Shown: positions 40,313-49,106, counted from the stretch's first letter. The stretch is DNA of 64,000 nucleotides from Clostridiales bacterium (GCA_004554585.1 SFLH01000001.1:124001-188000), one strand, 5' to 3'. Translations and numbers: made by a program. The notes: generated from the sequence alone by a model not told the origin.

Positions 40313-42007
40313 TTAAGGAAGTTCAATGCCGCAGGGGAAGGCGTGCTGGCTGGCCAGGCGGTCCAGGGCCACGCTGCCGTAAAGGCGGTAACCCCCCGCC
40401 AGGTGGCTGGCGGTGTAGCCCCGCTGCTCCAGAACCCGGCAGGCCAGGTAGCTGCGCAGGGCGCTCTGGCAGATGAGGTAGACCGGCTTGCTGGGGTCGA
40501 TCTCCCCCAGCCGCTGGCGCAGCTGGTCCACGGGGATATTCACAAAGCCCGGCGCGTGGCCGTCGGCGTACTCCTCGGGGGTGCGCACGTCCACCAGGTT
40601 GACGCTGCCGTCCCGGGGCAGGCTGTCCACCTGCTGCCAGGTAAACTGCTTGACCAGGCCCGCCTCCAGGTTCTCGGCCATAAAGCCGGCCATGTTCACC
40701 GGGTCCTTGGCCGAGGAGAAGGGCGGGGCGTAGGCCAGGTCCAGCTCCTTCAGGGCAGTCACCGTCAGCCCCGCCTGCATGGCAGTGGCCAGCACGTCCA
40801 GGCGCTTGTCCACCCCGTCGCCGCCCACGATCTGAGCGCCCAACAGGCGCAGGGAGCCTTTTTCGTACAGGACCTTCATGGTCATCACCGTCCCCCCGGG
40901 GTAATAGCCTGCGTGGGATAGGGGGGAGAGGATCACCGTCTCGTAGTCCAGGCCGGCGGCCTGGGCAGTCCCCTCGTTCAGGCCCGTGGCGGCCACGGTG
41001 AGGTCAAAGAGTTTCAGCACCGACGAGCCTTGGGCCCCGGGATAGCGGCTGTCACCGCCGCAGATGTTGTCCGCAGCCACCCGCCCCTGCTTGTTGGCCG
41101 GGCCCGCCAGGGCGATGCGGGTCTTCTCGCCGGTGACCAGGTGGGTGATCTCCACCGCGTCCCCCACCGCATAGATGTCCGGGTGGGAGGTCTCCATGCG
41201 GTCGTTGACGGCGATGCCGCCCCGCTGGCCCAGGGCCAGGCCGGCCTCTTTGGCCAGGGTAGACTCCGGCGCCACGCCGATGGCCAGGATGGCCAGGTCC
41301 GCGGGGATGGGGTCGCCCCCCTCCACCAGGGTGGTGATGGTCTGGCCCTGCTGGGAAAAGCCCGACACGGCGGTGTCCAGAAGCACCCGGACCCCCTTGG
41401 CCCGCATGTGGTTGTGGAGGAAGCTGGCTATGTCATAGTCCAGAGGAGGCATCAGGTGGGGCAGGCGCTGGACCACGGTGACCTCCACCCCCAGCTCGGC
41501 CAGGTTCTCGGCCACCTCCAGGCTGATGAAGCCGCCGCCGGCCATTACCGCCCGGCGGGGTTTGTGCTCCTCCACAAAGGTGCGGATGGCCATGGTGTCC
41601 TCCACCGTGCGCAGGGTGAATAGGCGCGGGCTGTCCAGGCCGGGCAGCGGAGGCTTGAGGGGCTTTGCCCCGGGAGAGAGAAGGAGTTTGTCGTAGGACT
41701 CTACAAAGGTCTCCCCGGTGGCCAGGTTCTTTCCCGTCACGGTCTTGGCCGCCGGGTCAATGGCGGTGACCTCGTGGCCCACCCGCACGTCGATGCGGAA
41801 GCGGTCCCAAAAGCTCTCCGGGGTCTGGAGGGTGAGCTCCTCCCGGTCCTGGATGACCCCGCCAATGTAGTAGGGCAGGCCGCAGTTGGCATAGGAGACG
41901 AAGCCCGAGCGCTCCAGCACCACGATCTCCGCCTGTTCGTCCAGCCGCCGGATGCGGGCGGCCGCCGTGGCCCCGCCGGCCACGCCGCCAATGATGACAA
42001 CTTTCAT
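40313..42007 (-). CDS. CoA-disulfide reductase fused to a rhodanese domain
   Basis: The 564-residue flavoprotein has FAD motif IIGGVAGGATAAARIRRLDE, active-site Cys in SYANCGLPYYIGG, a second nucleotide site MAGGGFISLEVAENLAELG and FAD motif IYAVGDAVE. The pyridine nucleotide-disulfide dimerisation domain is followed by a rhodanese domain (about 465-550). The rhodanese Cys appears in LICQSALRS. CoADR-RHD enzymes reduce CoA persulfides or polysulfide in sulfur metabolism. It overlaps the upstream rhodanese gene by four bases. Confidence 0.92.
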   Translation of the reverse strand: MKVVIIGGVAGGATAAARIRRLDEQAEIVVLERSGFVSYANCGLPYYIGGVIQDREELTLQTPESFWDRFRIDVRVGHEVTAIDPAAKTVTGKNLATGETFVESYDKLLLSPGAKPLKPPLPGLDSPRLFTLRTVEDTMAIRTFVEEHKPRRAVMAGGGFISLEVAENLAELGVEVTVVQRLPHLMPPLDYDIASFLHNHMRAKGVRVLLDTAVSGFSQQGQTITTLVEGGDPIPADLAILAIGVAPESTLAKEAGLALGQRGGIAVNDRMETSHPDIYAVGDAVEITHLVTGEKTRIALAGPANKQGRVAADNICGGDSRYPGAQGSSVLKLFDLTVAATGLNEGTAQAAGLDYETVILSPLSHAGYYPGGTVMTMKVLYEKGSLRLLGAQIVGGDGVDKRLDVLATAMQAGLTVTALKELDLAYAPPFSSAKDPVNMAGFMAENLEAGLVKQFTWQQVDSLPRDGSVNLVDVRTPEEYADGHAPGFVNIPVDQLRQRLGEIDPSKPVYLICQSALRSYLACRVLEQRGYTASHLAGGYRLYGSVALDRLASQHAFPCGIELP

Positions 42008-42330
42008 CTGGTTCCTCCTTCTATGGTGCCTCGGTAGCCCATCAGGCCGCCGATGTTGGTGACGTTCCAATATCCCATGCGCTTGAGCATGGCCGCCGCC
42101 TGCCGGCTGCGGGCGCCGCTGTGGCAGTAGAGGTACAGCGAGGCATTCCGGTCCGGCATGTTTTTTGCCTGGACCAGTTCATCCAGGGGCAGGTTCCGAC
42201 TGCCTGGAATGTGCCCCTCCTCATATTCCTCCGGTGTACGTACATCCACCAGGACCCCCTTGGGGTCCGCCTTGCAGCGGTCCAGACCTTCCTGAAGGCT
42301 AGGCCGGCTGAAAAAATCGAACAGTCCCAT
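42004..42330 (-). CDS. Single-domain rhodanese
   Basis: The 108-residue sulfurtransferase has the active-site loop YCHSGARSRQ and the DVRTPEEYEEGHIPGSRNLPL substrate motif. It is translationally coupled (ATGA-type overlap) to the CoADR-rhodanese gene, so it probably passes sulfane sulfur to it. Confidence 0.9.
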   Translation of the reverse strand: MGLFDFFSRPSLQEGLDRCKADPKGVLVDVRTPEEYEEGHIPGSRNLPLDELVQAKNMPDRNASLYLYCHSGARSRQAAAMLKRMGYWNVTNIGGLMGYRGTIEGGTR

Positions 42331-42647
42331 TCCTGTTCCCCCTTTCCATGCGGTATCTTGCTTATGTTATGGTTATTTTACTCCCCCTTCTACGGAAAAA
42401 CAGTAATCGAGTCTCTTTTCGACAAAGTTCTGACAAAAATCCGCCGGTCTGTCCCCTCTGGAACAGCCCAGCGGCTTCTGGAGTGGCTGGCATACGATAG
42501 CTTCCTCAAAAGCCAAAAGCGCAGCGCAAACAGGAATAAAATGAAAAGCTGAAGGGAAAACATGCACCGTGATCATTCTTGACAAAATCACTTACGAAAG
42601 TATAATCGTAACCAGCAAGGCCCAAACAAAAAGCGGAGGAAAGATTC
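42331..42647. other. 317-base gap with the promoter of the Ltp lipoprotein
   Basis: TTGACA (42579-42584), 16 bases, TATAAT (42601-42606) on + serves the next gene. The AT-richer stretch 42370-42560 has short frames only and no recognisable feature. Confidence 0.7.
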
Positions 42648-43133
42648 ATGAAAAAGAGAGTAATTCTCGTCTTGCTTACGTTGATGCTGGCCCTGGTCCT
42701 TTGCGCCTGTGGCGGGGAGACCTTAACCACCGCCATTGTCGTCACAGGGCAGGACACCCCGCAGGAGCAGACGACCGACACCAACTCCCCGGAACAGGAA
42801 GCGACTGTCCAAGGATGCGAAGAAGATGTCCCCCAGGAGTGGAAGAATGCTCTGAAATCTGCCGAAAACTACAGTAATTTTATGTACATGTCCAAGCAGG
42901 GAATCTATGACCAGCTGACATCTGAATACGGCGACAATTTCCCCGCAGAGGCTGCCCAGTACGCCGTGGAAAACCTTACTGCCGACTATAAGGCAAATGC
43001 GCTGGAAAAAGCGAAAACATATTACCTTGATATGGCCATGTCCAAGCAGGCAGTCTATGACCAGCTTGTCTCTGAATACGGAGAAAAGTTTACCTCCGAA
43101 GAAGCGGACTATGCCATCGCAAACCTTGAATGA
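42648..43133 (+). CDS. Ltp-family surface lipoprotein
   Basis: The 161-residue lipoprotein has signal and lipobox LVLCAC, a Thr/Glu/Gln-rich linker (25-65), and two tandem Ltp repeats (about 66-112 and 113-160) sharing SKQ.[IV]YDQL.SEYG..F..E.A.YA. The prototype, Ltp of phage TP-J34, blocks phage DNA entry, and the domain is frequent in prophages. Here no phage genes adjoin. Codons and base composition are less GC-rich than the neighbours, which suggests transfer. CGGAGGAAAG precedes the ATG. Confidence 0.85.
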   Translation: MKKRVILVLLTLMLALVLCACGGETLTTAIVVTGQDTPQEQTTDTNSPEQEATVQGCEEDVPQEWKNALKSAENYSNFMYMSKQGIYDQLTSEYGDNFPAEAAQYAVENLTADYKANALEKAKTYYLDMAMSKQAVYDQLVSEYGEKFTSEEADYAIANLE

Positions 43134-43164
43134 CATAAAAGTATAACGTATTCCTACATTACCG

Positions 43165-43210
43165 ATAAAAAACAAGCAACGGCCAGCCTGGAGGCTGGCC
43201 GTTGCTTGTT
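43165..43210 (-). terminator. Terminator of the bio operon
   Basis: AACAAGCAACGGCCAGCC and its complement around TGGA; T6 on the minus strand. Confidence 0.88.
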
Positions 43211-43227
43211 GGAAGAATGATATTTCT

Positions 43228-44430
43228 TCATCGGCGGGCAAACCACGCCTTCATGGTCTCCAGCACCCGCACCAGTTCCTCCTCCTGAATGATATAGGGA
43301 ACCATGGCGTAGAGGTAGTTCAGGAAAGGCCGGCTGAACACCCCCCGCTCATAGGCAAAGGCTTGGTAGCCCGCCAGCACGGCGGGGTCGGTCACTTCCA
43401 CGCACACACAGCCGCCCAGGATGCGGACCTCCCGTACCAGCGGGTGGGCAAAGCCCGCCATCTCCCGGCGGGTGACGGCCTCGATGGTCCGAATTTTCTC
43501 CAGGTAGTTTCCCTCCTCAAACAGCTGGATGGAGGCCAGGGCCAGGCGGCAGGCCAGGGCGTTGCCCATGAAGGTGGGCCCATGCATGAGGGCGTGGTCG
43601 GGGTTGTCGTCGTAGAAGGCGGCAAAGACCTTCCGGCTGGCCACCGTGGCCGCGTGGCCCAGATAGCCCCCGGTGAGGGCCTTGCCCAATACCAAAATGT
43701 CCGGCTGGACCAGGTCGGCCACAAACCGGTGGCCCGTGCGGCCAAAGCCCGTAGCCACCTCGTCAAAGATCAGCAGGACCCCATACTGATCGCACAGCTC
43801 CCGGGCCCGTTGGAGGAAGGAGAGATCGTACATCCGCATCCCCCCGGCCCCTTGGAGCAGCGGTTCCACGATCAGGCAGTTGAGGGTTTGATGATACCGC
43901 TGGAAGGCTTCCTCCAAAGCCGAGATTTCTGTGGGGATGTGGTGGACGTGGGGATCGGGGCCATAGGCCTGCAAGACGAAGTGGTAGTCCGGGTCGTCCC
44001 CCGCCGCCATGGTTTTAAAGGTATCCCCATGGTAGGCATGTTCCAGGGCCAGGATGTCTGTGCGCCCGGTCTGGCCCTGGTTGAGGTAGTACTGCAGGGC
44101 CATCTTCAGGGCCACCTCCACCGCCACACTGCCGGAGTCGGAAAAGAAGCAGCAGTCCAGGTCCCCGGGCAGCCAGCTGGCCAGCTTGTCCGCCAGATCC
44201 CGGGCGGGAGCGTGGCTCAGTCCTCCCAGCATCACGTGGGAGAACTTCCCCACCTGGTCCACCAGAGCCCGGTCCAGCACCGGGTTTTTGTAGCCGTGGA
44301 TGACGCTCCACCAGGAGGAAACCGAGTCGATGAGTTTCTGGTCCTTGGTGTACAGGTACACCCCCTCCGCGTCCACGATCTCATAGGGGGGCGACATGGT
44401 CTTCATCTGTTCATAGGGATACCACAGCAT
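43228..44430 (-). CDS. bioA: Adenosylmethionine-8-amino-7-oxononanoate aminotransferase
   Basis: The 400-residue fold-type I PLP enzyme converts KAPA to DAPA. Landmarks are SSWWSVIHGYKNP, the PLP-site motif LIFDEVATGFGRTG and the Lys in LVLGKALTGGYLG. ATG 44430 is preceded by AAGGAGGGG. The initiation region overlaps the bioD 3' end. It is the last gene of bioY-bioB-bioD-bioA. Confidence 0.95.
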   Translation of the reverse strand: MLWYPYEQMKTMSPPYEIVDAEGVYLYTKDQKLIDSVSSWWSVIHGYKNPVLDRALVDQVGKFSHVMLGGLSHAPARDLADKLASWLPGDLDCCFFSDSGSVAVEVALKMALQYYLNQGQTGRTDILALEHAYHGDTFKTMAAGDDPDYHFVLQAYGPDPHVHHIPTEISALEEAFQRYHQTLNCLIVEPLLQGAGGMRMYDLSFLQRARELCDQYGVLLIFDEVATGFGRTGHRFVADLVQPDILVLGKALTGGYLGHAATVASRKVFAAFYDDNPDHALMHGPTFMGNALACRLALASIQLFEEGNYLEKIRTIEAVTRREMAGFAHPLVREVRILGGCVCVEVTDPAVLAGYQAFAYERGVFSRPFLNYLYAMVPYIIQEEELVRVLETMKAWFARR

Positions 44431-44447
44431 GGGCTTCCCCTCCTTCC

Positions 44448-45134
44448 TCATTCATACAGCGCTTTCAGGGCCTCCGGCGGCAGGTCCAGCCGCCGATCCC
44501 CCGTCTTCACGCAGGCTACCACCGGCACCCCGGTCATGCTCTGGCACAGCTGGCGGTTGTCCTGGTGCATCAGGTTTTCCGGGTCATAGTGGTTCAGCAC
44601 GATCCCCCGGAGGGGAATGCCCGTTTCCCGGAGATAAAAGGCCGTCAGGCCGATGGCGTTGAGGGTGCCCAGGCCCGCGTCGGCCACCAGCAGGCAGCCC
44701 AGGTCCAGGTCCCGGATGAGGTCCGCCAGCCACAGCTCCCGCGCCCCGTCCACGGCGAGGGGGCACAGAATACCCCCGGAGCCCTCCATGGTCAGGTAGT
44801 CGTATTCCGCCGCCAGGGCCTGGAACCCTGCCCGCACCCGGGCCAGGTCCACCTGCTCCTCCGCCAGCCGGGCGGCCAGGTGGGGAGAGAGCGGGGGTTC
44901 GTAGACATAGGGGCACATGGTCTCCACCGGCTGGGAAATCCCCCCCATGGTCTTCACCTGGACCCCGTCGCCAGGGATCAGCCGCCCGTCAGGGCCCCGC
45001 TGATTGCCGCTCATGGCGGCCTTGTAGTAGGCCGCCTTCTCGCCAGCCTCTCTCAGTCCTTTCACCAGCAGGCCGCTGACGTAGGTCTTGCCCACGTCGG
45101 TGCCCGTACCCACAACAAACAATGTCTTAGCCAT
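44448..45134 (-). CDS. bioD: Dethiobiotin synthetase
   Basis: The 228-residue ATP-dependent carboxylase has P-loop VGTGTDVGKTYVSGLL, switch-like MEGSGGILCPL and ADAGLGTLNAIGL. It closes the ureido ring of dethiobiotin. It overlaps bioB by eight bases. Confidence 0.95.
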   Translation of the reverse strand: MAKTLFVVGTGTDVGKTYVSGLLVKGLREAGEKAAYYKAAMSGNQRGPDGRLIPGDGVQVKTMGGISQPVETMCPYVYEPPLSPHLAARLAEEQVDLARVRAGFQALAAEYDYLTMEGSGGILCPLAVDGARELWLADLIRDLDLGCLLVADAGLGTLNAIGLTAFYLRETGIPLRGIVLNHYDPENLMHQDNRQLCQSMTGVPVVACVKTGDRRLDLPPEALKALYE

Positions 45135-46098
45135 GGTCTCGCCTCACTTCATACCCCAATTCCGCCAGCATCTGCCGGTCGGTCCGGCCGCTGACGCCCG
45201 CCGTGGTGAGCATGTCCCCGGAGATGGCCCCGTTGGCTCCGGCCTGGAAACAGCCCCGGCCTTTATCCGCCAGCAGGCCCCGGCCGCCGGCCAGGCGGAT
45301 GGTCACCCGGGGCAGCAGAAAGCGCCACACCGCCACCGTCCGCCGCAGCTCCTCCTCCCCCAGCCGGGGCAGCTGGGCCAGGGGGGTGCCAGGGATGGCG
45401 TTGAGCAGGTTCACCGGCACGCTGACCACCCCCAGCTCCCCCAGGGTCATGGCCAGGTCGATCCGGTCTGCCGGAGTCTCCCCCATACCCAGGATGCCCC
45501 CGCTGCACACGGCCAGCCCGGCGGCCTGGGCCCCTCGGATGGCATCACACTTGTCCTGGAAGGTGTGGGTGGTACAGATGTGGGGGAAGTGGCGTTGAGA
45601 GGTCTCCAGGTTGTTGTGGACCCGGCTGACCCCCGCCTGCTTCAGCTGGCGGTATTCCCTTTCCTCCAGGAGCCCGGCAGAGACGCACACAGCCAGCGTG
45701 GTCTCTGCCAAAATGGTCTCCGCCGCCCGGCAGATCTGGTCCAGCTCCTGGGGGGTGACCCGCTTGCCCGCCGTGACGATGGAGTAGCGCAGCATCCCCT
45801 GGTCCTCCTGCCGCTTGGCCTCCTCCACCAGCTCCGCCGTGTCCTTCAATGGATAGACGGCGCTCTGGGTGGCATTCCAGGCCGACTGGGCACAAAAGCG
45901 GCAGTTCTCGCTGCACCGGCCGCTCTTGGCGTTGACGATGGAGCACAGGTCAAAGCCGTCGCCGCAGAAGTGCCGCCGAATCTCATCGGCTTTTTGGCAC
46001 AGACTCTCCAAGGGCTGCGGATACAGGCTCTCCGCCTCCTGCCGGGTCAGCTTCTCTCCCGCCAGGACCTTGTCGCCCAGTGCTTGTACCAGGTTCAT
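45127..46098 (-). CDS. bioB: Biotin synthase
   Basis: The 323-residue radical SAM enzyme has the CSENCRFCAQS cluster motif (CxxxCxxC) and the second-cluster region. It inserts sulfur into dethiobiotin. Its first 116 bases are overlapped by the bioY frame. Confidence 0.96.
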   Translation of the reverse strand: MNLVQALGDKVLAGEKLTRQEAESLYPQPLESLCQKADEIRRHFCGDGFDLCSIVNAKSGRCSENCRFCAQSAWNATQSAVYPLKDTAELVEEAKRQEDQGMLRYSIVTAGKRVTPQELDQICRAAETILAETTLAVCVSAGLLEEREYRQLKQAGVSRVHNNLETSQRHFPHICTTHTFQDKCDAIRGAQAAGLAVCSGGILGMGETPADRIDLAMTLGELGVVSVPVNLLNAIPGTPLAQLPRLGEEELRRTVAVWRFLLPRVTIRLAGGRGLLADKGRGCFQAGANGAISGDMLTTAGVSGRTDRQMLAELGYEVRRDHG

Positions 46099-46660
46099 TT
46101 TTCCCTCTCCTTTCTTTTTCCACCAGCGGCAGCAGCCGTCTGCCCACCATGGCCCCCACCACGCACAAGAAAAGGTCCCCGGGCACCGCCAGGATCAGAC
46201 AGTACAGCAGCAGGGGCCACAGGCCCAGGGGGGTATCCAGGTAGTAGTTGGTCACCACCCAGCAGTAGGCCATGCCGCACAGATACACCACCGCCAGCCC
46301 GGCAAAGTTGGCCCCCAGCAGGCGGCCCATTCCCGGCAGGCCCTTCCCTCGCCGGGCCAGGGTCCCGGTGACCCATGCCCCCAGGGCAAAGCCGATGAGG
46401 TAGCCAAAGCTGGGCTGGAACACGTAGCCGATCCCCCCGCCTTGGGCAAAGATGGGCAGGCCCGCCAGCCCCAGAACCACGTAGACCACCACTGCCAGAG
46501 CCCCCCGTTTGGGGCCCAGCAGCAGGCCGGCCAGCATGGTAAATAAGTATTGTAAGGTAAAGGGCACCACCGGCACGGGAACCTTCAAAAAGGCCCCCGC
46601 CCCGATGAGCACCACAAACATGGCGCACAGGACCAGGTCTCTGGTTTTCTCTCGCTGCAC
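45983..46660 (-). CDS. bioY: Biotin transporter substrate-binding subunit BioY with extended tail
   Basis: The 225-residue ECF S-component has about six helices (VVPFTLQYLFTMLAGLLLGPKRGALAVVVYVVLGLAGLPIF; GGGIGYVFQPSFGYLIGFALGAW). Typical BioY ends near residue 180-190. Here about 40 extra hydrophilic residues (KNEPGTSTGRQGPGGREADP...) are read in another frame over the start of bioB. GTG 46660 has GGAGGAAGG just upstream. Biotin uptake together with synthesis genes suits BirA control. Confidence 0.88.
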   Translation of the reverse strand: MQREKTRDLVLCAMFVVLIGAGAFLKVPVPVVPFTLQYLFTMLAGLLLGPKRGALAVVVYVVLGLAGLPIFAQGGGIGYVFQPSFGYLIGFALGAWVTGTLARRGKGLPGMGRLLGANFAGLAVVYLCGMAYCWVVTNYYLDTPLGLWPLLLYCLILAVPGDLFLCVVGAMVGRRLLPLVEKERRGKNEPGTSTGRQGPGGREADPAGGGEPVSAALGESVPKSR

Positions 46661-46729
46661 GTGCCTTCCTCCTCTCCTGGGATCTTCTCCCGGATAAACT
46701 GGTACCCATCCTACCACACACGCCCGCCT

Positions 46730-46762
46730 ATTGTCAACCTTTTTGCTTTATTGGGTGACAAT
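46730..46762 (-). promoter_or_regulatory. BirA-type operator overlapping the bioY promoter
   Basis: ATTGTCAACC (46730-46739) and GGGTGACAAT (46753-46762) form a dyad with one mismatch and a 13-base spacer, like Firmicute BirA sites (TTGTNAACC-N14/15-GGTTNACAA). On the minus strand its inner arm contains the -35 TTGACA; TAGGAT lies 18 bases downstream. Confidence 0.75.
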
Positions 46763-46767
46763 CAAAA

Positions 46768-46799
46768 TAAAAACCGGCCCCGGCCCGTGGGCCGAGGCC
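46768..46799 (-). terminator. Terminator of dpaAB
   Basis: GGCCTCGGCCC-ACG-GGCCGGGGCC followed by TTTTTATTTTG on the minus strand. Confidence 0.8.
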
Positions 46800-46804
46800 A
46801 TGGT

Positions 46805-47395
46805 TCATCGGCTGGCCGGTCCCAGCAGCAAGGGCTGCACCTGTCTTCCCTGCAGGGCGGCGGTCACCGTCTCGGTGACCTTGGTCATGTCCGCCACCAG
46901 GGAGGTGGGTTTCCCCTCCGGGTCGTCCTGCCGGAAGGGGACGAAGTAGAAATGCTTCCGGCACAGCAGCTCCCCGATGTTTCGGGCCGCGCCGGCCAGG
47001 CCGTCGTTGGTGGACACCGCCACCACCACCGGCCGGCCGTTGCGCAGGTGGGCCTTGGCCGCCATGGTCACGGCGGTGTCGGCAATGCCGTTGGCCAGTT
47101 TGGCCAGGGTGTTGCCCGTGCAGGGGGCAATGACCAGCACATCCAGCAGCTTCTTGGGCCCGATGGGCTCGGCAGCCCGAATGGAGTCGATGACCCCGTG
47201 GCCGCAGATCTCCGCCGCCGCCTGGAGAAAATCCTCCCCCCGGCCAAAGCGGGTGTCGGTGCCGCCGGCGGTTTCGGAGAAGATGGGCACCAGATTGGGG
47301 TATTCCCGGACCGTCTCCTCCATGGCCCGTAGGGCCTGCTCAAAAGTACAAAAAGATCCGGTGAGGGCGAACCCCACCCGCAGATCGTCTCTCAT
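46805..47395 (-). CDS. dpaB: Dipicolinate synthase subunit B
   Basis: The 196-residue flavoprotein-like subunit (SpoVFB) makes dipicolinic acid for the spore core with DpaA. Landmarks are RVGFALTGSFCTFEQAL, VIAPCTGNTLAKLANGIADTAVTMAAKAHLRNGRPVVVAVSTNDGL and KHFYFVPFRQDDP. ATG 47395 lies two bases after the dpaA stop, so the two are coupled. It is intact and outside the intervening element. Confidence 0.95.
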   Translation of the reverse strand: MRDDLRVGFALTGSFCTFEQALRAMEETVREYPNLVPIFSETAGGTDTRFGRGEDFLQAAAEICGHGVIDSIRAAEPIGPKKLLDVLVIAPCTGNTLAKLANGIADTAVTMAAKAHLRNGRPVVVAVSTNDGLAGAARNIGELLCRKHFYFVPFRQDDPEGKPTSLVADMTKVTETVTAALQGRQVQPLLLGPASR

Positions 47396-47397
47396 CC

Positions 47398-47937
47398 TCA
47401 CGCCTCCAATTCCCAAAGAATGTGATATACCGCGTCCCGAATGGCCGCCGCGGCGGTGACGGGCGCGGTTCGTCCGGGCAGACCGGGGGCGGAGAGCACC
47501 CGCAGGCCCAGTTCCTGGGCACCGGCCCGGTCCACACCGCCGGGGGCGGAGGCCAGGTCCAGGAGAAAGGCGGCGGGGCTGACCCACTGCAGCCGCTGCC
47601 GGGGCAGCACCAGGGCGGGGATGGTATTGACGATGAGGTCAAAGCCCCCCAGCTCGCAGTTCAAGCCCTCCAGCCGGACCGCCTCATGGCCATAGGCCGC
47701 CGCCCAGGCCAGGTCCTCGTAGGACTTGGCCGCCACGGTCACCTTGGCCCCCAAGGCACCCATCCGGTGGGCGGTGAGTTTCCCCACCCGTCCAAAGCCC
47801 AGGATGAGCACCCGGGCGCTGTGTAAGGTAAAGGGGAGCTCCTCCATGGCCACTTGGACTGCCCCCTCGGCGGTGGGGAGCGCCGCAGCGGTGGGACCGG
47901 CAATGGCGCCGGGATTACAGACAAATTTTATGGGCAT
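47398..47937 (-). CDS. dpaA: Dipicolinate synthase subunit A, 3' segment of a split gene
   Basis: The frame encodes 179 residues. From PTAEGAVQVAMEE on (47877 downward) it is a normal DpaA C-terminal NADP-binding domain (VLILGFGRVGKLTAHRMGALGAKV; NTIPALVL; LDLASAPGGVD; SAPGLPGRTAPVTA). The N-terminal 133 residues are missing and replaced by about 20 unrelated residues encoded by the element. The missing part lies at 62351-61952. Joined through the 10-bp core the gene becomes 870 nt, 289 residues. As it stands the product lacks half the enzyme and should be inactive. Confidence 0.93.
   Translation of the reverse strand: MPIKFVCNPGAIAGPTAAALPTAEGAVQVAMEELPFTLHSARVLILGFGRVGKLTAHRMGALGAKVTVAAKSYEDLAWAAAYGHEAVRLEGLNCELGGFDLIVNTIPALVLPRQRLQWVSPAAFLLDLASAPGGVDRAGAQELGLRVLSAPGLPGRTAPVTAAAAIRDAVYHILWELEA
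47868..47901. repeat. Left attachment site: core plus inverted-repeat arm
   Basis: Core CGGCGGTGGG at 47868-47877, then TGGGACCGGC at 47892-47901. The complement of this arm, GCCGGTCCCA, lies at the other end (61936-61945). After excision the arms flank the core as a 50-bp dyad, as in attP sites of large serine recombinases. Confidence 0.8.
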
Positions 47938-48083
47938 TTAACCCCTATTTTACGGTCCTTATGATAAAATAGAGCAGCGGGGCACAAAAAGCCGCCTCAA
48001 GAAAATATTCCAAAAAAATTAGGAGGACTCCCTTCCACAGTTTGGGGGCAGCCGCGCTCCCAGCTGTAGAAAAAGTACACGCC

Positions 48084-48944
48084 ATGGAAACGGACATCTA
48101 CTATCTGATCCGAAAACGTTACCTCTCCCTCCGCCCTTCCGAGCGCAAGGTGGCAGACGTCCTGCTGGACAGCGGAAGCGACATCTCCGCCATGACCATC
48201 GAGTGGCTGGCCCAGGCTGCCCAGGTGAGCCAGCCCACCGTCATCCGCTTTTCCAAGGCCATGGGGTTGGAGGGCTTTCGCCAGCTGAAAACCGCCCTGC
48301 TCACCGCGCCCTCGGCCCAGGAGACCCGACCCGGCGACCTACTCTCCTTTGCCACCTCCCCCCAGGACAAGCTGGCTGACATCCCTGCCAAGGTGATCTC
48401 CACCAACATCCAGCACCTGAAGGACACCCTCAAGCACCTGTCCACCCACGCCCTGACCCAGGCGGTGCAGGCCATTGCCCAGGCGGAGAGCGTCTTCCTC
48501 ATTGCCGCTGAGAATTCCTGCGCCGTGGCCGAGGATCTGGCCACCAAACTGGTCTACCTGGGGATAAAGACCACCTTCCACACAGATCCCTACCGGCAGA
48601 GCGTGGGCGCTGCCAAGCTGGACCGCCGGGACGTGGCCCTGGCCATTTCCTACACTGGGCGGACCAAGAGCTCCATTGATGCCCTCTCCTCGGCCAAGCT
48701 GGCCGGGGCCAGGACGGTGGTCATCACCAACACCGACAGTTCCCCCATCAACTGCTGCGCCGACATCGTCCTGCGCACAGGCAACCGGCAGTATTTTTAC
48801 GGCGGGGCCATTTTCTCCCGCAGCACCCAACTGGCTGTGGTGGACATGCTCTACACCGGCCTGCTGGTGGACGACTATCCCCGTTTCACCCGCCACCTGG
48901 AGGAGAGTGCCACCGTCTCCCGGGTGTTCAACCTGGAACGATGA
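48084..48944 (+). CDS. RpiR/MurR-family regulator
   Basis: The 286-residue protein has an N-terminal HTH_6 domain (about 1-77, LSPSERKVADVLLDSG-like; MTIEWLAQAAQVSQPTVIRFSKAMGLEGFRQLK) and a SIS sugar-phosphate-binding domain (about 120-250, LAISYTGRTKSSIDALSSAKLAGA). Such proteins sense phosphorylated ligands. Placed before the aminoethylphosphonate operon, it probably senses a phosphonate or phosphate ester. ATG 48084 fits family starts; a TTG at 48042 is 15 bases after AGGAGG and cannot be excluded. It has its own terminator. Confidence 0.85.
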   Translation: METDIYYLIRKRYLSLRPSERKVADVLLDSGSDISAMTIEWLAQAAQVSQPTVIRFSKAMGLEGFRQLKTALLTAPSAQETRPGDLLSFATSPQDKLADIPAKVISTNIQHLKDTLKHLSTHALTQAVQAIAQAESVFLIAAENSCAVAEDLATKLVYLGIKTTFHTDPYRQSVGAAKLDRRDVALAISYTGRTKSSIDALSSAKLAGARTVVITNTDSSPINCCADIVLRTGNRQYFYGGAIFSRSTQLAVVDMLYTGLLVDDYPRFTRHLEESATVSRVFNLER

Positions 48945-48979
48945 CCCCCCTCCTGTAGAAAACTTACCGCCACAATTTC

Positions 48980-49024
48980 ACCGGAAACAGGAAAAGCGAA
49001 ATCTTTTACCTGTTTCCGGTTTTT
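48980..49024 (+). terminator. Terminator after the RpiR gene
   Basis: ACCGGAAACAGG and its complement around a 17-base loop, then TTTTT. Confidence 0.85.
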
Positions 49025-49106
49025 CATTTTACATCCCCTTGTTAGACTGTGCTCGAATCGTCGTTGAGACAGTAACCACGAAAAACACGAGAAAAGGAGT
49101 ATCGTC

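Noticed and set aside
40313..40330. Frameshift or fusion artefact in CoA-disulfide reductase plus rhodanese
   Set aside because: The CoADR-rhodanese fusion is an established architecture and the frame is continuous.
47398..47937. dpaA fragment as a simple decayed pseudogene
   Set aside because: The missing half is intact 14 kb away with matching core, phase and orientation, and dpaB is intact; decay would not keep these.
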